From contig NZ_JARBUY010000001.1 in the NCBI RefSeq assembly GCF_028882255.1, positions 1,350,182 to 1,414,181 of the forward strand: a stretch of 64,000 nucleotides of DNA, given 5' to 3'. The notes below the pieces were generated by a model. The model ran no database searches, had not been told where the DNA came from, and was given only the letters and a program-made list of their open reading frames with translations. This DNA comes from Maribacter polysaccharolyticus (GTDB lineage: Bacteria; Bacteroidota; Bacteroidia; Flavobacteriales; Flavobacteriaceae). Made by a program: the position numbers and the translations under genes. Positions 10,850 to 21,052 of this stretch are shown here, piece after piece; positions within the stretch are counted from its first letter, which is position 1; every line of letters begins with the position of its first letter.

Positions 10850-12382
10850 CTATTCCCATTCTATGGTAGCCGGGGGTTTTGAACTTATATCATAAACCAC
10901 TCTGTTCACTCCCGGAACTTTATTTATTATCTCATTAGAGATTTTTTGCAAAAACTCATAGGGTAAATCCACCCAATCGGCAGTCATCCCATCAGTACTT
11001 TCAACGGCCCGTAAAGCCACACATTTTTCATAGGTTCGTTCATCGCCCATTACCCCTACACTATTTACGGGTAAAAGCATGGCTCCGGCCTGCCAAATCT
11101 TATCATAAAGGCCCCATTCCCTCAAACCATCAATGAAAATGGCATCAACTTCCTGTAAAATGACCACTTTTTCACGGGTGACATCGCCCAAAATCCTAAT
11201 GGCCAGTCCTGGACCCGGGAATGGATGCCGGCCCAAACGTTCACCGGTGATCTTTAAACTTGCCCCTACTCTACGAACTTCGTCCTTAAACAGCATTTTT
11301 AGCGGCTCTACCACTTTCAATTTCATATAATCCGGCAATCCACCAACATTGTGATGGCTCTTAATTGTTGCCGAAGGCCCTCCTGTCACTGAAACGGACT
11401 CAATGACATCGGGATATATCGTACCCTGTGCCAACCATTTGGCATCTTTGACCAAATGCGCTTCATCATCAAAAACATCGATAAAGACCTTTCCGATGAT
11501 CTTTCGTTTTTTCTCGGGATCACTCTCTCCGGCCAATGCATCCAAAAAGCGTGCCGAAGCATCCACCCCTTTGACATTAAGCCCCATATTCTCATATTGA
11601 TCCAATACTTCCTGGAATTCGTTTTTACGCAACAATCCATTGTTCACGAAAATACAATAAAGGTTTTTTCCAATGGCTTTGTTCAATAATACGGCAGCAA
11701 CGGTCGAATCCACACCCCCAGACAATCCCAGGATCACCCTATCATCACCGATCTTTTCCTTTAATTCAGAAATCGTCCTTTCCGCAAAGGCATCCGGGGT
11801 CCAGGTTTGCTCCAATCCCGCAATATGCACAAGGAAGTTCTGCAATATTATTTTACCCTGACTTGTATGGTAAACTTCCGGGTGAAACTGGATGGCATAG
11901 GTATCTTCCCCTTCAATCCTGAATGCGGCGTTTTTCACATCTATGGTATTCGCAAGGACCACGGCGTTCTTCGGCAATTCCTGGATGGTATCGCTATGGC
12001 TCATCCAAACTTGGGAGCCACCTATGATCCCATAAAAGAAGGGTTCATCCCCTTTGATGTTCGTTAACCGGGCCCGACCATACTCCCTCGTATTGGAAGG
12101 CTCTACCTTTCCGCCATTAAAATGGGCCAAGTACTGGGCACCGTAACACACCCCCAGCAAGGGGATCTTTCCTTTGATTTGGGAAAGATCAGGGTGCGGT
12201 GCTTCTTCGGATCGCACTGAAAACGGTGAACCGGATAGGATCACAGCCTTATAAATCGACAGATCTTTAGGTAATTTATTGTACGGTTTGATTTCACAGA
12301 ATATATTGAGTTCCCTAACCCTCCTAGCGATGAGTTGTGTATACTGGGAACCAAAATCGAGTATTAGGACGTTATTTTGCAT
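10850..12382 (-). CDS. guaA: GMP synthase (glutamine-hydrolysing)
   Basis: Converts XMP to GMP with ATP and glutamine. The N-terminal amidotransferase domain has Cys79 in GVCYGAQ and the HPE triad in IQFHPEVYH. The central ATP pyrophosphatase has the PP-loop SGGVDST near residue 215. The C-terminal dimerisation domain ends in KPPATIEWE, the family's fixed terminus. The ATG at 12380-12382 ([17 protein letters not shown]) is preferred to a TTG two codons upstream. It is the first gene of an operon with LysM, osmC and DUF922 genes. Confidence 0.98.
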   Translation of the reverse strand: MQNNVLILDFGSQYTQLIARRVRELNIFCEIKPYNKLPKDLSIYKAVILSGSPFSVRSEEAPHPDLSQIKGKIPLLGVCYGAQYLAHFNGGKVEPSNTREYGRARLTNIKGDEPFFYGIIGGSQVWMSHSDTIQELPKNAVVLANTIDVKNAAFRIEGEDTYAIQFHPEVYHTSQGKIILQNFLVHIAGLEQTWTPDAFAERTISELKEKIGDDRVILGLSGGVDSTVAAVLLNKAIGKNLYCIFVNNGLLRKNEFQEVLDQYENMGLNVKGVDASARFLDALAGESDPEKKRKIIGKVFIDVFDDEAHLVKDAKWLAQGTIYPDVIESVSVTGGPSATIKSHHNVGGLPDYMKLKVVEPLKMLFKDEVRRVGASLKITGERLGRHPFPGPGLAIRILGDVTREKVVILQEVDAIFIDGLREWGLYDKIWQAGAMLLPVNSVGVMGDERTYEKCVALRAVESTDGMTADWVDLPYEFLQKISNEIINKVPGVNRVVYDISSKPPATIEWE

Positions 12383-12757
12383 GGGCAAAAATAATAAAAT
12401 GCAAATTTTAAGAAAGGGTCTTGGGCGGATATTTATTCAAGAATTTCAAAACTTATAAACAGATCGTACGGGACCACAACCCAAACATCAAGATTTAACC
12501 GTAAAAGCACCATGGTAAAAGTAATGAATATGGATTCGGGAAAATTCGGAAAAACCCTGATAATTCCTTTTCAGACACAAGGAATTTTACCTAAAATCCC
12601 TTATCTTTATATACACATCATCCTTTGGCAATACACCTTAATGGTTTAGTATCCAATGTATTTGAATTGAAATCGGTGCAAGGCACAAGATGCTTGTTAA
12701 GGAATTCTGCCAAGTCGGGAAGAAGACAAATTAGTTATAACTATAAAACTAAATAAT
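12383..12757. other. Divergent intergenic region between guaA and the 12758 gene
   Basis: About 375 nt without coding character. It must hold the guaA promoter and the leader of the 126-residue protein gene. No exact -7 box with a -33 partner was found for either. A perfect 12-nt palindrome TAGTTATAACTA (12732-12743) lies 14 nt before the 12758 ATG. Confidence 0.5.
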
Positions 12758-13138
12758 ATGCAGACAGAAGCAGTATATTCAAGCGACCTTAAATTCAACT
12801 TGGAGATTTGGAAAAGGGAATTGAAATTCCATTTGTCCGAGATGGACTTGTTTCAAAAAAAGCTGGAAGAAATCGCGGGCAGGGAAGATATCGACACCTC
12901 TTCGTTAGAGCTGGAAGGATTTCAGAACAGGATTTTACTGGAACGGGATGCCATAAACAAATTATTACATCGTTGTCGCTCTAAATTGGGAAATCTACAT
13001 AGTGCCGACCAATACATAAACATAGACGGTCAGCTACACTACGAAAAACGTTCGTTATACGAAGACTTAAAACATTACATCAAATTACATTACGATTTTA
13101 AGGAAGAAATCATGGACTTCTTTTCCAAATGGCTATAA
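12758..13138 (+). CDS. Conserved-looking coiled-coil protein of unknown function
   Basis: A 126-residue cytosolic protein, not recognised as a named family. It is almost wholly helical and charged, with heptad-like stretches (LEIWKRELKFHLSEMDLFQKKLEEIA; LLERDAINKLLHRCRSKL), and ends in an aromatic/basic helix DFFSKWL. No signal peptide, membrane helix or enzyme motif is visible. It has its own terminator and stands alone between divergent guaA and the PNPOx-like gene. Codon use matches the neighbours. A structural, stress-related or binding role is possible but unsupported. Confidence 0.8.
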   Translation: MQTEAVYSSDLKFNLEIWKRELKFHLSEMDLFQKKLEEIAGREDIDTSSLELEGFQNRILLERDAINKLLHRCRSKLGNLHSADQYINIDGQLHYEKRSLYEDLKHYIKLHYDFKEEIMDFFSKWL

Positions 13139-13172
13139 ATCAATATCCCATTCATACGACCTATTTAAAATT

Positions 13173-13203
13173 AAAGCCTCGACCCTACATCGAGGCTTTT
13201 TCT
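13173..13203 (+). terminator. Terminator after the 12758 gene
   Basis: AAAGCCTCGA pairs perfectly with TCGAGGCTTT around a 7-nt loop, followed by a T-rich tract, 34 nt after the stop codon. Confidence 0.85.
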
Positions 13204-13453
13204 TAATCAAAAATCAACCTAAACACATGAACGAATTGATTGCAATTTAAATTTTCAACTCATAGCTATTTGGGTATAGAACAACACACGCCCTAAAAAC
13301 CCTACCTTTTTTTTCAAAAAAAATTTCCCGCCCGCAACGGAATTCGTTCAAAACCCTTGAAATCCGCTCATTGCACCCTAAGAATTCGATTATTATGGGG
13401 GTTTTTACAGGGTCTTTTTTTATCTTTATGAGTACGAAAACAATCATACACCC
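13204..13453. other. Intergenic leader region of the PNPOx-like gene
   Basis: AT-rich, with an octa-T and an octa-A homopolymer near 13306-13323. A near-consensus -7 box (TATCTTTA, one mismatch) precedes the 13454 ATG. No gene is seen. Confidence 0.45.
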
Positions 13454-14005
13454 ATGAAGGTCGATTTTGAGGAAATACTAACGGAATTGGAAAAAGGAGC
13501 CAAGGATAAGAAACATCCCTTCCATTATTTCACCATAGCCACGTTGGGGGTAGATAAATTCGCCCGTTTGCGGTTAGTGGCCCTTAGAAATGTGTCCAAG
13601 GATCTCAAATTGACCTTTTTCACGGATAAACGTTCGAAAAAAGTCCTTCATATAAAAGAAAATCCCAGGGTCAGTCTTTTGTTCTACCATCCGGGAAAAC
13701 TCTTACAATTACGTATCGAAGCGATGGCCACCATAAATTCGGACCAGTTCCAAATTCAAAAAACCTGGGAAATGATCGATGACGAATCCCGAAAGGACTA
13801 CCTTACTACCGAGGCTCCGGGAACATCGATTACACATCCGGACTCCGTGGAATATTTAAAAGAAGGGGATTACTTTTCCATCGTGGATATTGAACCTTTT
13901 CGCATAGAACGATTGCAACTTAATCCTGAAGGGCATAAAAAAATCAAATATTTCAAGCAAGACCAAAACCAAAAAGAATGGTCTAGTGAATATTTGGTTC
14001 CTTAA
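13454..14005 (+). CDS. Pyridoxamine 5'-phosphate oxidase-family flavoprotein
   Basis: A 183-residue FMN-binding split-barrel protein. The opening HPFHYFTIATLGVDKFARLRLVALRNV and FFTDKRSKKVLHIKENPRVSLLFYHPGKLLQLRIEA match the PNPOx-like group, where the second stretch contacts FMN. It lacks the full-length C-terminal substrate segment of a true PdxH, so it is better called a PNPOx-like FMN protein than the vitamin B6 enzyme. It converges with the PLP-decarboxylase gene, with 6 nt between the stop codons. It is likely monocistronic. Confidence 0.85.
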   Translation: MKVDFEEILTELEKGAKDKKHPFHYFTIATLGVDKFARLRLVALRNVSKDLKLTFFTDKRSKKVLHIKENPRVSLLFYHPGKLLQLRIEAMATINSDQFQIQKTWEMIDDESRKDYLTTEAPGTSITHPDSVEYLKEGDYFSIVDIEPFRIERLQLNPEGHKKIKYFKQDQNQKEWSSEYLVP

Positions 14006-14011
14006 TCCTTT

Positions 14012-15382
14012 TTATTCCATGGATTGCAAAATCGCGACAATATCCTCTATGGTCGTATGCGGATTGATAAAACAAAACCTTGCCACGGTTTCCGATGTAC
14101 CTTGGGTTTTCCATTTCGTTGGCGTCACCAATGCAAATCCTTCCTCATGGTTTTTATAGGTCCATGACCTATAGTCATCAGGCGACCACCCTTTACGCCT
14201 AAAAAGCACACATGAGAGACTAGGTTCCCTCACCAATTCCAAATCGTCATGGTCGGCGATAAGCTCCCCGGCCAAATTCGCCAATTTTATTCCCTCTTCC
14301 ACGGCCCATTTATATTTATCGGTCCCGTGCATTGCCAAGGAAAACCATAAAGGCAGTCCCCGCACCCGTCGTGTAAGTTGAATTTGATAATCGGAAGGAT
14401 TGAACCCCCTGGCCCCTTCATCTTTAAAGATATCCAAATAAGAACCTTCTTGCTCATGGGCTTCTTTCGCCAATTCCGGATTCTTATATATCACTGCCCC
14501 ACAATCGTAAGGGGAAAAAAGCCATTTATGCGGATCTATCGTAATACTATCGGCCTTTTCGATTCCTTTGAACAAATGCCGCGCCGAATCCGATGCCAAA
14601 GCACCCCCTCCATACGCTGCATCAACATGAAACCATAATTCTTCCTGGGCACAAACTTCGGCCACCCCTTCAAGGTCATCAATAATTCCCGCATTTGTAG
14701 TACCTCCTGTTGCGACGACAGCAAATAACCTTTTGCGCTGAGCGGGATCCAAACCGGCAATTTTCGCTTTCAACATGTCAGCGGTCATCAAATCCTCAGT
14801 CTCTACCAAAAGTACATCGGCATCGATGACTTTTGCCATCGATTTAATAGAGGAATGGGCACCTTCCGAGGTAATGACCAACGCCTTTACATTGCGGTTT
14901 TCCGGATTCTTTCTCCAATTTTCCCGGGCCGTCACCATCGCGGACAGGTTGGCCGCCGTACCTCCACTGGTAAATACACCGAATGCCCCTTTTGGCAACC
15001 CTGTAAGGGATACCAGCCATTTCATGGCCTCATTCTCACAAAATATGCCCCCTGCACCTTCCATCCAATAGGCTCCATGGATACTGGAAGCCGAGGTTAC
15101 CAAGTCGAACATGATCGCAGCCCTAGTAGGCGATGCCGGAACAAAGGCCAAATGCCTGGGGTGATCTATGGGCACGGTAGCCTTTACCAATACGTCCTTA
15201 AAGAGACCAAAGGCACTTTCACCTCCTATTCCTTCGGGAGTTATGGTCTCGCCCACCAATTCGCGAAGATCCTCCTCACTTTTAGGTTTTCCCAACTCCG
15301 GTGAGGAATGGGTGATTCGACTAATGGCGTATTTCATGACATCCAAGGTCATTTCCACTACTTCAATATCTATGTTGTGCAT
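14012..15382 (-). CDS. Pyridoxal-dependent amino acid decarboxylase
   Basis: A 456-residue group II PLP decarboxylase (the glutamate/aromatic/tyrosine decarboxylase fold). The Schiff-base lysine is Lys286 in ITIDPHKWLFSPYDCG; TSGGTAAN holds the phosphate-binding turn and HVDAAYGGGAL the PLP-ring Asp. Family members remove CO2 from aromatic amino acids, glutamate or aspartate; the substrate cannot be chosen from sequence alone. It is the last gene of the bshC > GT39 > decarboxylase run, 17 nt after the glycosyltransferase. Confidence 0.93.
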   Translation of the reverse strand: MHNIDIEVVEMTLDVMKYAISRITHSSPELGKPKSEEDLRELVGETITPEGIGGESAFGLFKDVLVKATVPIDHPRHLAFVPASPTRAAIMFDLVTSASSIHGAYWMEGAGGIFCENEAMKWLVSLTGLPKGAFGVFTSGGTAANLSAMVTARENWRKNPENRNVKALVITSEGAHSSIKSMAKVIDADVLLVETEDLMTADMLKAKIAGLDPAQRKRLFAVVATGGTTNAGIIDDLEGVAEVCAQEELWFHVDAAYGGGALASDSARHLFKGIEKADSITIDPHKWLFSPYDCGAVIYKNPELAKEAHEQEGSYLDIFKDEGARGFNPSDYQIQLTRRVRGLPLWFSLAMHGTDKYKWAVEEGIKLANLAGELIADHDDLELVREPSLSCVLFRRKGWSPDDYRSWTYKNHEEGFALVTPTKWKTQGTSETVARFCFINPHTTIEDIVAILQSME

Positions 15383-15399
15383 TAAATCAAAATTAATAT

Positions 15400-16809
15400 T
15401 TACTTTTTCGTACGGGCATGCCCGTTCCCTTTACGTTCCACTATAAATAAGGCACTCCTTTCTTTTCCGAAATCAGAAATACTATCGAGCACTTTCCGTT
15501 CTTTCACCAAATCTTTTCCCAGTACTACTTCAACACCTTTAAAATTCAGGAATTTCGATTTCGGGTAGGAAAAATCGTCTTTGGAAACAATCTCCTTTTC
15601 AGGATCCAGTAGCCTGATATTACCTCCATAGGTAACATCGGGAAGCATCCAATCCTTACCCCCATAATCTTTGCGCAAGGTATTGTAAATTGGTCCAAAA
15701 TCAAAATGCACCGAAGACGGTATACCCAATACTTTTTCGGCCGGGGTCCGTACCACCTGAAAGCCGATTACGGTTAAAAAAAGGACAAAACCATAAGTCG
15801 ACCATTTACTTACCGATTTGAATTCGATAGTCCGTACCAACACTATCACAAAAGGCAACACCAGAGGCATCAACCAACGTTCTTCCACTTTTTGCACATT
15901 CAGCACCACAAAGAACAGGACCAGGACCACCATTTGCGCTATAGCCATTTTTACAAACCAGTCCATTTTCAGGGTTTGCCACCGTAATTTCCTCAACAGC
16001 GTTCCCAATCCCAGGACCACTGCCAAGGGGAGTATCAACCGTAACAAATTCAAAAGCAAGGAAAACAACGGTCCGATGACGTATAGGCCATTACCGGAAA
16101 CATTTTCCGTTTTTTCAGCTATGCTTTGCTGCAATTCCGTCAAATAACCTTCAGGCCCTAAAAGCCAATGAAAATGGGGGAATGAAACCGCAACCACAAG
16201 CAGCACGGTCAAAAATATCTTTTTATGGCATACGACTTTTTGAACAGGGGCATCAAAAAACATCGTAAGTCCCAAAGCGGCCAAAAAGAATGCATAATTG
16301 TATTTGGATAAGAGCCCAATACCGACAACAAGACCAAAAAGGGCGTAATTACCCCATGTTCTTCGATGCATCAACCGTTCCAAAATAAGATAAGAAGCAA
16401 GGACCGCCGCACACAATAAGGAGGTATGGGAAAGTCTTCTAAATGTAAAATCGATAAAGACCGGTAACAGCACCAACCCCAATATGGCCAGTTCGACCTT
16501 ATTAGTATCCTTGATCATTTTATGGGCAAATCGCCACATCAACAGTAATATACTTGCAAAAATAGCTCCCCGTAACAATGAAAAAGATACCTTATGGCTA
16601 CCGAATACCTGATTTACGCCATATTGCAACCACGTATACAATGGGGGTTGGTCATCGTAGCCCCAACGCAACCATTGGGTATAATAAGCCTGTTCCGCAT
16701 CTTCAAGTTCCAATGCCGCTTTGAATAAGGTAATACCGGTGATGGCCGCAAAGGAAACCACGGAAAGAAGAACGGGTCTTTTTACAAAGAGCTTCTTTCC
16801 CCAAACCAT
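15400..16809 (-). CDS. GT39 (ArnT/PMT-type) membrane glycosyltransferase
   Basis: A 469-residue polytopic inner-membrane protein with about ten hydrophobic helices. The first periplasmic loop has acidic residues (LELEDAEQAYYTQW) and a DDQPPLYTWLQ segment, the signature of polyprenyl-phosphate-sugar glycosyltransferases that modify lipid A or proteins. The hydrophilic C-terminal part (about 370-469) is likely periplasmic. It lies 2 nt after bshC and 17 nt before the decarboxylase gene, so the three are co-transcribed, though no pathway link is obvious. The acceptor is unknown. Confidence 0.9.
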   Translation of the reverse strand: MVWGKKLFVKRPVLLSVVSFAAITGITLFKAALELEDAEQAYYTQWLRWGYDDQPPLYTWLQYGVNQVFGSHKVSFSLLRGAIFASILLLMWRFAHKMIKDTNKVELAILGLVLLPVFIDFTFRRLSHTSLLCAAVLASYLILERLMHRRTWGNYALFGLVVGIGLLSKYNYAFFLAALGLTMFFDAPVQKVVCHKKIFLTVLLVVAVSFPHFHWLLGPEGYLTELQQSIAEKTENVSGNGLYVIGPLFSLLLNLLRLILPLAVVLGLGTLLRKLRWQTLKMDWFVKMAIAQMVVLVLFFVVLNVQKVEERWLMPLVLPFVIVLVRTIEFKSVSKWSTYGFVLFLTVIGFQVVRTPAEKVLGIPSSVHFDFGPIYNTLRKDYGGKDWMLPDVTYGGNIRLLDPEKEIVSKDDFSYPKSKFLNFKGVEVVLGKDLVKERKVLDSISDFGKERSALFIVERKGNGHARTKK

Positions 16810-16811
16810 TG

Positions 16812-18416
16812 CTATTCTGCAGTAAGTATGGCAAATTCCAGTTGAAGCGGATCTAGTCTTTTAAAGAGCATAGGCAGTAATGCCTCCCCGTATTCGAGAT
16901 ATAATTCCGAAAAATTAAGGTTTCGTTCTTGTAATGATCGTCCTGGGAAGAGTTCATCCTGTATTTGGGTCATTCGCCCCACATGATCCTTTAATTTTCT
17001 TTTTTGGGCTTTCAGCAATCGTTTTTCCAAGTGGTCCAATCCTTTCAATTGCTTTACTTCCTGGGCTTTTACCGCCCCTAAAAAAGAAGCGTCGGTTTTT
17101 GAGGCAATGTCGTACATGGATTTGAAGTGCTCTTGCAAAAAACGCCTCTGGGGAGAAAAATCTATCTCTATATTCGAGATTTCCCTTATTTTCTTATTGA
17201 TGAAACTGTTTCGTTTTAAAAACAGATCAGCTATGGACACCTTCATTTTGTCCAATTTCAATTGCTGTTTTTCCGATAGGACCAAGGCCGAATTCCGTGG
17301 TAAGAGTATGGGGAAAGTAACTTCCATAGCCTCGAAAGAAGCCTTCAGTTCCAACCAATACGCAAGTTCCCCTCCACCTCCGATATAACAGAGATTGGGA
17401 AGAATGATTTCTTGATAAAGGGGTCTGGCAATTACATTGGGTGAAAACCGTTCGGGGTGGTTTTCCAATTCATTCAGAATTTCGTCCTTTGTAAAAACCA
17501 TTTCGGTATCATGTACATGAAACTTACCGTTCCTGTGTACAATACGTTCCCGAAGTCCATCCTTTAAATAAAAATAGTTTATTTCCCTAGGATTGACTTG
17601 AATTTTGTACGTATCGGAAACCTCTCGCAATTGGGAAATAGACTCGGTAACCTTGTTGAACGAAACCCTATCGATGATATCCTTTTTGATATAGGGGACC
17701 AACAACTTTTTCAAACTTTCATCATCCCCATCGACAATTACGAGTCCGTATGGCCCAAACAGTTCATTGGCAAGATAGCGGGTGGCGCCTGCCAAGGTAT
17801 CATGTTCCAGATACGCCTTTCTGAAAAGGGTCTTTAAGGTCTCCGCATTCGCCCCTCCTCCCAGTTCGTGGGCAAAGGTTTCATATATATCTTCCAGACC
17901 CTTGGTATGCAACCTACCTACGGCCCCGGAGGCATCCTTATTCCATTGGATTTTTTTGCTCTTAAAATTAAAGTAATTGATTTCCTCGAAATCATGGTCT
18001 TCGGTAGCCATCCAATAAATGGGCACAAAATTGAATCTTGGGTATTGTTTTTTTAAGGCAATGGTGAGGTTTATGGTCGAGATGATCTTGTATAAAAAAT
18101 AGAGCGGTCCTGTAAATAAATTGAGTTGATGCCCTGTAACTATCGTAAATGTAATGGGTTCCTTAAGCTGTATCAGGTGCTCCCCCGTACTTTCGGAAAC
18201 CGGGACACCTTGGTATTGTCGCTGAAGGGCCTCATATAGGATCGATCGATGCTTCTCAGGATAATTGCTCGATTTTTCCTCCAGTTGCCCCTTAAAGTTT
18301 ACGATTTTCGGATATCGATTATAAAACGGCCCTAAACCTTCCTTTCCACCAATATAATCACAAATCAAATCGGAAAAATATCCCGTATCCTTAAAGGGTA
18401 AACAATCAATATCCAT
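16812..18416 (-). CDS. bshC: Bacillithiol synthesis cysteine-adding enzyme BshC
   Basis: Catalyses the last step of bacillithiol synthesis, joining cysteine to glucosaminyl-malate. The 534-residue chain has the family's nucleotide-binding-like core (TIVTGHQLNLFTGPLYFLYKI, IYWMATEDHDFEEIN) and the ending LEFAILTAE. The ATG at 18414-18416 (MDIDCLPFKDTGYFSDL) gives the normal length; a start 29 codons upstream would add an unlike basic tail. Bacillithiol is the low-molecular-weight thiol of many Flavobacteriaceae. bshA and bshB are not in the window. Confidence 0.95.
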   Translation of the reverse strand: MDIDCLPFKDTGYFSDLICDYIGGKEGLGPFYNRYPKIVNFKGQLEEKSSNYPEKHRSILYEALQRQYQGVPVSESTGEHLIQLKEPITFTIVTGHQLNLFTGPLYFLYKIISTINLTIALKKQYPRFNFVPIYWMATEDHDFEEINYFNFKSKKIQWNKDASGAVGRLHTKGLEDIYETFAHELGGGANAETLKTLFRKAYLEHDTLAGATRYLANELFGPYGLVIVDGDDESLKKLLVPYIKKDIIDRVSFNKVTESISQLREVSDTYKIQVNPREINYFYLKDGLRERIVHRNGKFHVHDTEMVFTKDEILNELENHPERFSPNVIARPLYQEIILPNLCYIGGGGELAYWLELKASFEAMEVTFPILLPRNSALVLSEKQQLKLDKMKVSIADLFLKRNSFINKKIREISNIEIDFSPQRRFLQEHFKSMYDIASKTDASFLGAVKAQEVKQLKGLDHLEKRLLKAQKRKLKDHVGRMTQIQDELFPGRSLQERNLNFSELYLEYGEALLPMLFKRLDPLQLEFAILTAE

Positions 18417-18582
18417 ATAGCTATAAAAAATAGAGGTAAAGATAAAACTCTTCGATTTTCTTGTTCCTAAAAATACGTTAATTACTTCAGCCCTTGATCC
18501 CAAAAATGGACCGGTCGAAAAAAGTTAGGCCGATCTATCGTTTTTATCATTAAATTGGCTCCTGCCAAACCAAAATAAGACC

Positions 18583-21036
18583 ATGAAGCATTTTTTTTAC
18601 CTTTTCATTACGATTTTCACCTATAGTTTAACGGCCCAAGATTTAAAATCCCCGTCCGAATTTCTAGGATACGAACTTGGCACACAATTCACAAGACACC
18701 ACGAGGTTGTGGATTATTACGAATATCTGGCGAATAGTGCCCCAGACCGTGTTTTGCTTCAAGAATACGGGAAGACGAACGAGCGAAGACCCCTACTTTT
18801 GGCCATCGTGTCAACTGCCGCGAATATCGGCAATCTCGAAAAAATACGGACCGAACACCTAAAAAGCACCACGGGTGAAGGTAATCCTACAAAAGCCATC
18901 GTTTGGCTGAGCTATAATGTACACGGCAATGAGAGTGTAAGTACCGAAGCTTCCATGCAAACCATTTATGAACTACTTACACAAAAAAGCGACTATCTCG
19001 AGGACACCATCGTTCTTTTGGATCCCTGTATCAATCCCGATGGCCGGGACCGATATGTAAACTGGTACAACCAATACAAGAACACTCCGAACAACATCGA
19101 CCCCAATAGCAAGGAACACCATGAAGGTTGGTGGAACGGAAGAAGCAATCACTATATGTTCGACCTTAACAGGGATTGGGCATGGCTCACCCAAGTCGAA
19201 AGTCAGAATAGATTGAAGGTCTACAACAAATGGCTCCCCCACATACATGTCGATTTTCACGAGCAAAATGTTGATAGCCCTTATTATTTTGCCCCTGCGG
19301 CAGAACCCTATCATGAGGTCATTACTCCTTTCCAAAGAGAGTTTCAATCGACCATAGGTAAGAACCACGCCAAATACTTCGATGCCAATGGCTGGTTTTA
19401 TTTTACCAAGGAGGTCTTTGACCTATTGTATCCAAGTTATGGGGACACCTATCCCATTTACAATGGAGGTATCGGCATGACCTACGAACAAGGAGGAAGT
19501 GGAAGGGCCGGTTTGGGCATTGAGACCCAAATTGGAGACACACTAACCCTAAAGGACAGGATCGACCACCATAGGACCACTGGCCTATCGACGGTGGAAG
19601 TCGCTTCCCAAAACATCCAAAAATTGAATGAAGAGTTCAAGAAGTTCTATACGAATAAAAATTACGTCTATAATAGCTATGTCTTGAACGGCGATCCCGA
19701 CCGCATCAATGCATTGACGCAATTATTGGACAAACATGAAATCGAATATGGAAAAGTAAAACCAACTACCCTAAAAGGTTTTAAATACGGTACCAGTAAA
19801 ACCGGTAACATGAATATTTCCGAAAATAATTTGGTAATCAACATGGACCAACCAAAAAGCACTTTGGTGAAGGTGTTGTTCGAACCTAGGACAAAATTAA
19901 GTGATTCGGTCACCTATGATATTACCGCCTGGTCATTGCCTTACGCCTATGGCCTGGATGCGTTGGCCACAGAGCGTATGGTCGCCAAAGTCCCTTTTGA
20001 CAAGCAAAAAGACATCCAAGAACCTTTGAATCCCAATTCCTATGCCTATGTCACGGAATGGAACAGTTTTAAGGATGCAAAGTTCTTAGCCGAATTATTG
20101 GAAAACAGGATAAAGGTCCGTTATACATACAAGCCTTTTTCACTGGAAGGAAAATCCTATGACAGGGGTAGTTTGATCATAACCAATGGAGATAACAGGA
20201 ACAATTCAACTTTCTTGAAGACCTTAAATAAAATAGCCTCCGATCATGGGATAAAACTGACCTCCACAACTACCGGTTTTGTGGATTCGGGAAAAGATTT
20301 TGGTTCCGATTACGTAAAAATGATCAAGGCCCCTAAGGTCGCCATACTTTCGGGAAAACCAACATCCACTTTGAAGTTCGGCGAAATCTGGCATTATTTT
20401 GAACAACAGCTCCACTATCCGATTACCGTGATCGACACGGATTATATGGGCCGTGTGGACCTTTCTTCCTATGACATCCTTATCCTGCCCGATGGTCGGG
20501 GGTACCGCTCATTCCTTGATGGGGATAAAAAGGAAGACTTGAAAAATTGGGTATCACATGGTGGTAAATTGATTGCCATGGGTGGCGCGATCGATGGCCT
20601 TACCGGAGAAAACGGTTTCAAGATCAAATCCAAGGAAGCCCCTAAAGACTCAACAATGAATCTTCAGGTATTCGATGAAACCGAAAGGGAATCGATCAAA
20701 AAGAACATCACCGGGGCCATCTTCAAAGCGAAGGTAGACAACACCCACCCTTTGGCCTATGGATACAAGAACACGTATTTCACGTTAAAAAACGGATCGG
20801 CCGCTTATGACTATCTAAAAAATGGTTCCGTTGTTTATCTAGAAGAAAACCAAAACGTTCCCATCGCCGGGTTTGCGGGCAGTGAAGCGCAAAAGAAAAT
20901 AGCGAACACCTTGGTTTTCGGGGTAGAATACTTTGGCAGGGGCCAAGTAGTTTATATGGTCGACGACCCTTTGTTCAGGGGCTTTTGGGAAAATGGAAAA
21001 CTATTGTTCTCCAATGCGCTCTTTATGGTGGATTGA
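18583..21036 (+). CDS. M14-family zinc carboxypeptidase, secreted
   Basis: An 817-residue periplasmic or secreted peptidase with a signal peptide cut after TYSLTAQ. The M14 zinc site shows as HGNE (His114, Glu117) in LSYNVHGNESVSTEA, with the third ligand in PHIHVDFHEQ. The large C-terminal half contains a Rossmann-like segment (about 580-690: YDILILPDGRGYRS, GGKLIAMGGAIDG) like the glutamine-amidotransferase-type tail of many Bacteroidota M14 enzymes. Substrate specificity is unknown. It converges with the GntP permease through a shared palindrome over both stop codons. Confidence 0.93.
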   Translation: MKHFFYLFITIFTYSLTAQDLKSPSEFLGYELGTQFTRHHEVVDYYEYLANSAPDRVLLQEYGKTNERRPLLLAIVSTAANIGNLEKIRTEHLKSTTGEGNPTKAIVWLSYNVHGNESVSTEASMQTIYELLTQKSDYLEDTIVLLDPCINPDGRDRYVNWYNQYKNTPNNIDPNSKEHHEGWWNGRSNHYMFDLNRDWAWLTQVESQNRLKVYNKWLPHIHVDFHEQNVDSPYYFAPAAEPYHEVITPFQREFQSTIGKNHAKYFDANGWFYFTKEVFDLLYPSYGDTYPIYNGGIGMTYEQGGSGRAGLGIETQIGDTLTLKDRIDHHRTTGLSTVEVASQNIQKLNEEFKKFYTNKNYVYNSYVLNGDPDRINALTQLLDKHEIEYGKVKPTTLKGFKYGTSKTGNMNISENNLVINMDQPKSTLVKVLFEPRTKLSDSVTYDITAWSLPYAYGLDALATERMVAKVPFDKQKDIQEPLNPNSYAYVTEWNSFKDAKFLAELLENRIKVRYTYKPFSLEGKSYDRGSLIITNGDNRNNSTFLKTLNKIASDHGIKLTSTTTGFVDSGKDFGSDYVKMIKAPKVAILSGKPTSTLKFGEIWHYFEQQLHYPITVIDTDYMGRVDLSSYDILILPDGRGYRSFLDGDKKEDLKNWVSHGGKLIAMGGAIDGLTGENGFKIKSKEAPKDSTMNLQVFDETERESIKKNITGAIFKAKVDNTHPLAYGYKNTYFTLKNGSAAYDYLKNGSVVYLEENQNVPIAGFAGSEAQKKIANTLVFGVEYFGRGQVVYMVDDPLFRGFWENGKLLFSNALFMVD

Positions 21037-21052
21037 TTCAATCCACCATAAA
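21022..21052. terminator. Palindrome spanning both stop codons (bidirectional hairpin)
   Basis: Two perfect 15-nt arms (TTTATGGTGGATTGA and its complement) surround one base at 21037. The left arm ends the M14 gene and the right arm ends the GntP gene on the other strand, so both proteins end in FMVD. It probably works as the terminator for both. Confidence 0.7.

Noticed and set aside
11386..11640. 84-codon minus frame inside guaA
   Set aside because: It lies in another frame of guaA on the same strand; the guaA protein fully explains the region.
13300..13330. Phase-variable homopolymer tract
   Set aside because: The octa-T and octa-A lie in a leader, more than 120 nt before the ATG, and are short; not enough to claim phase variation.
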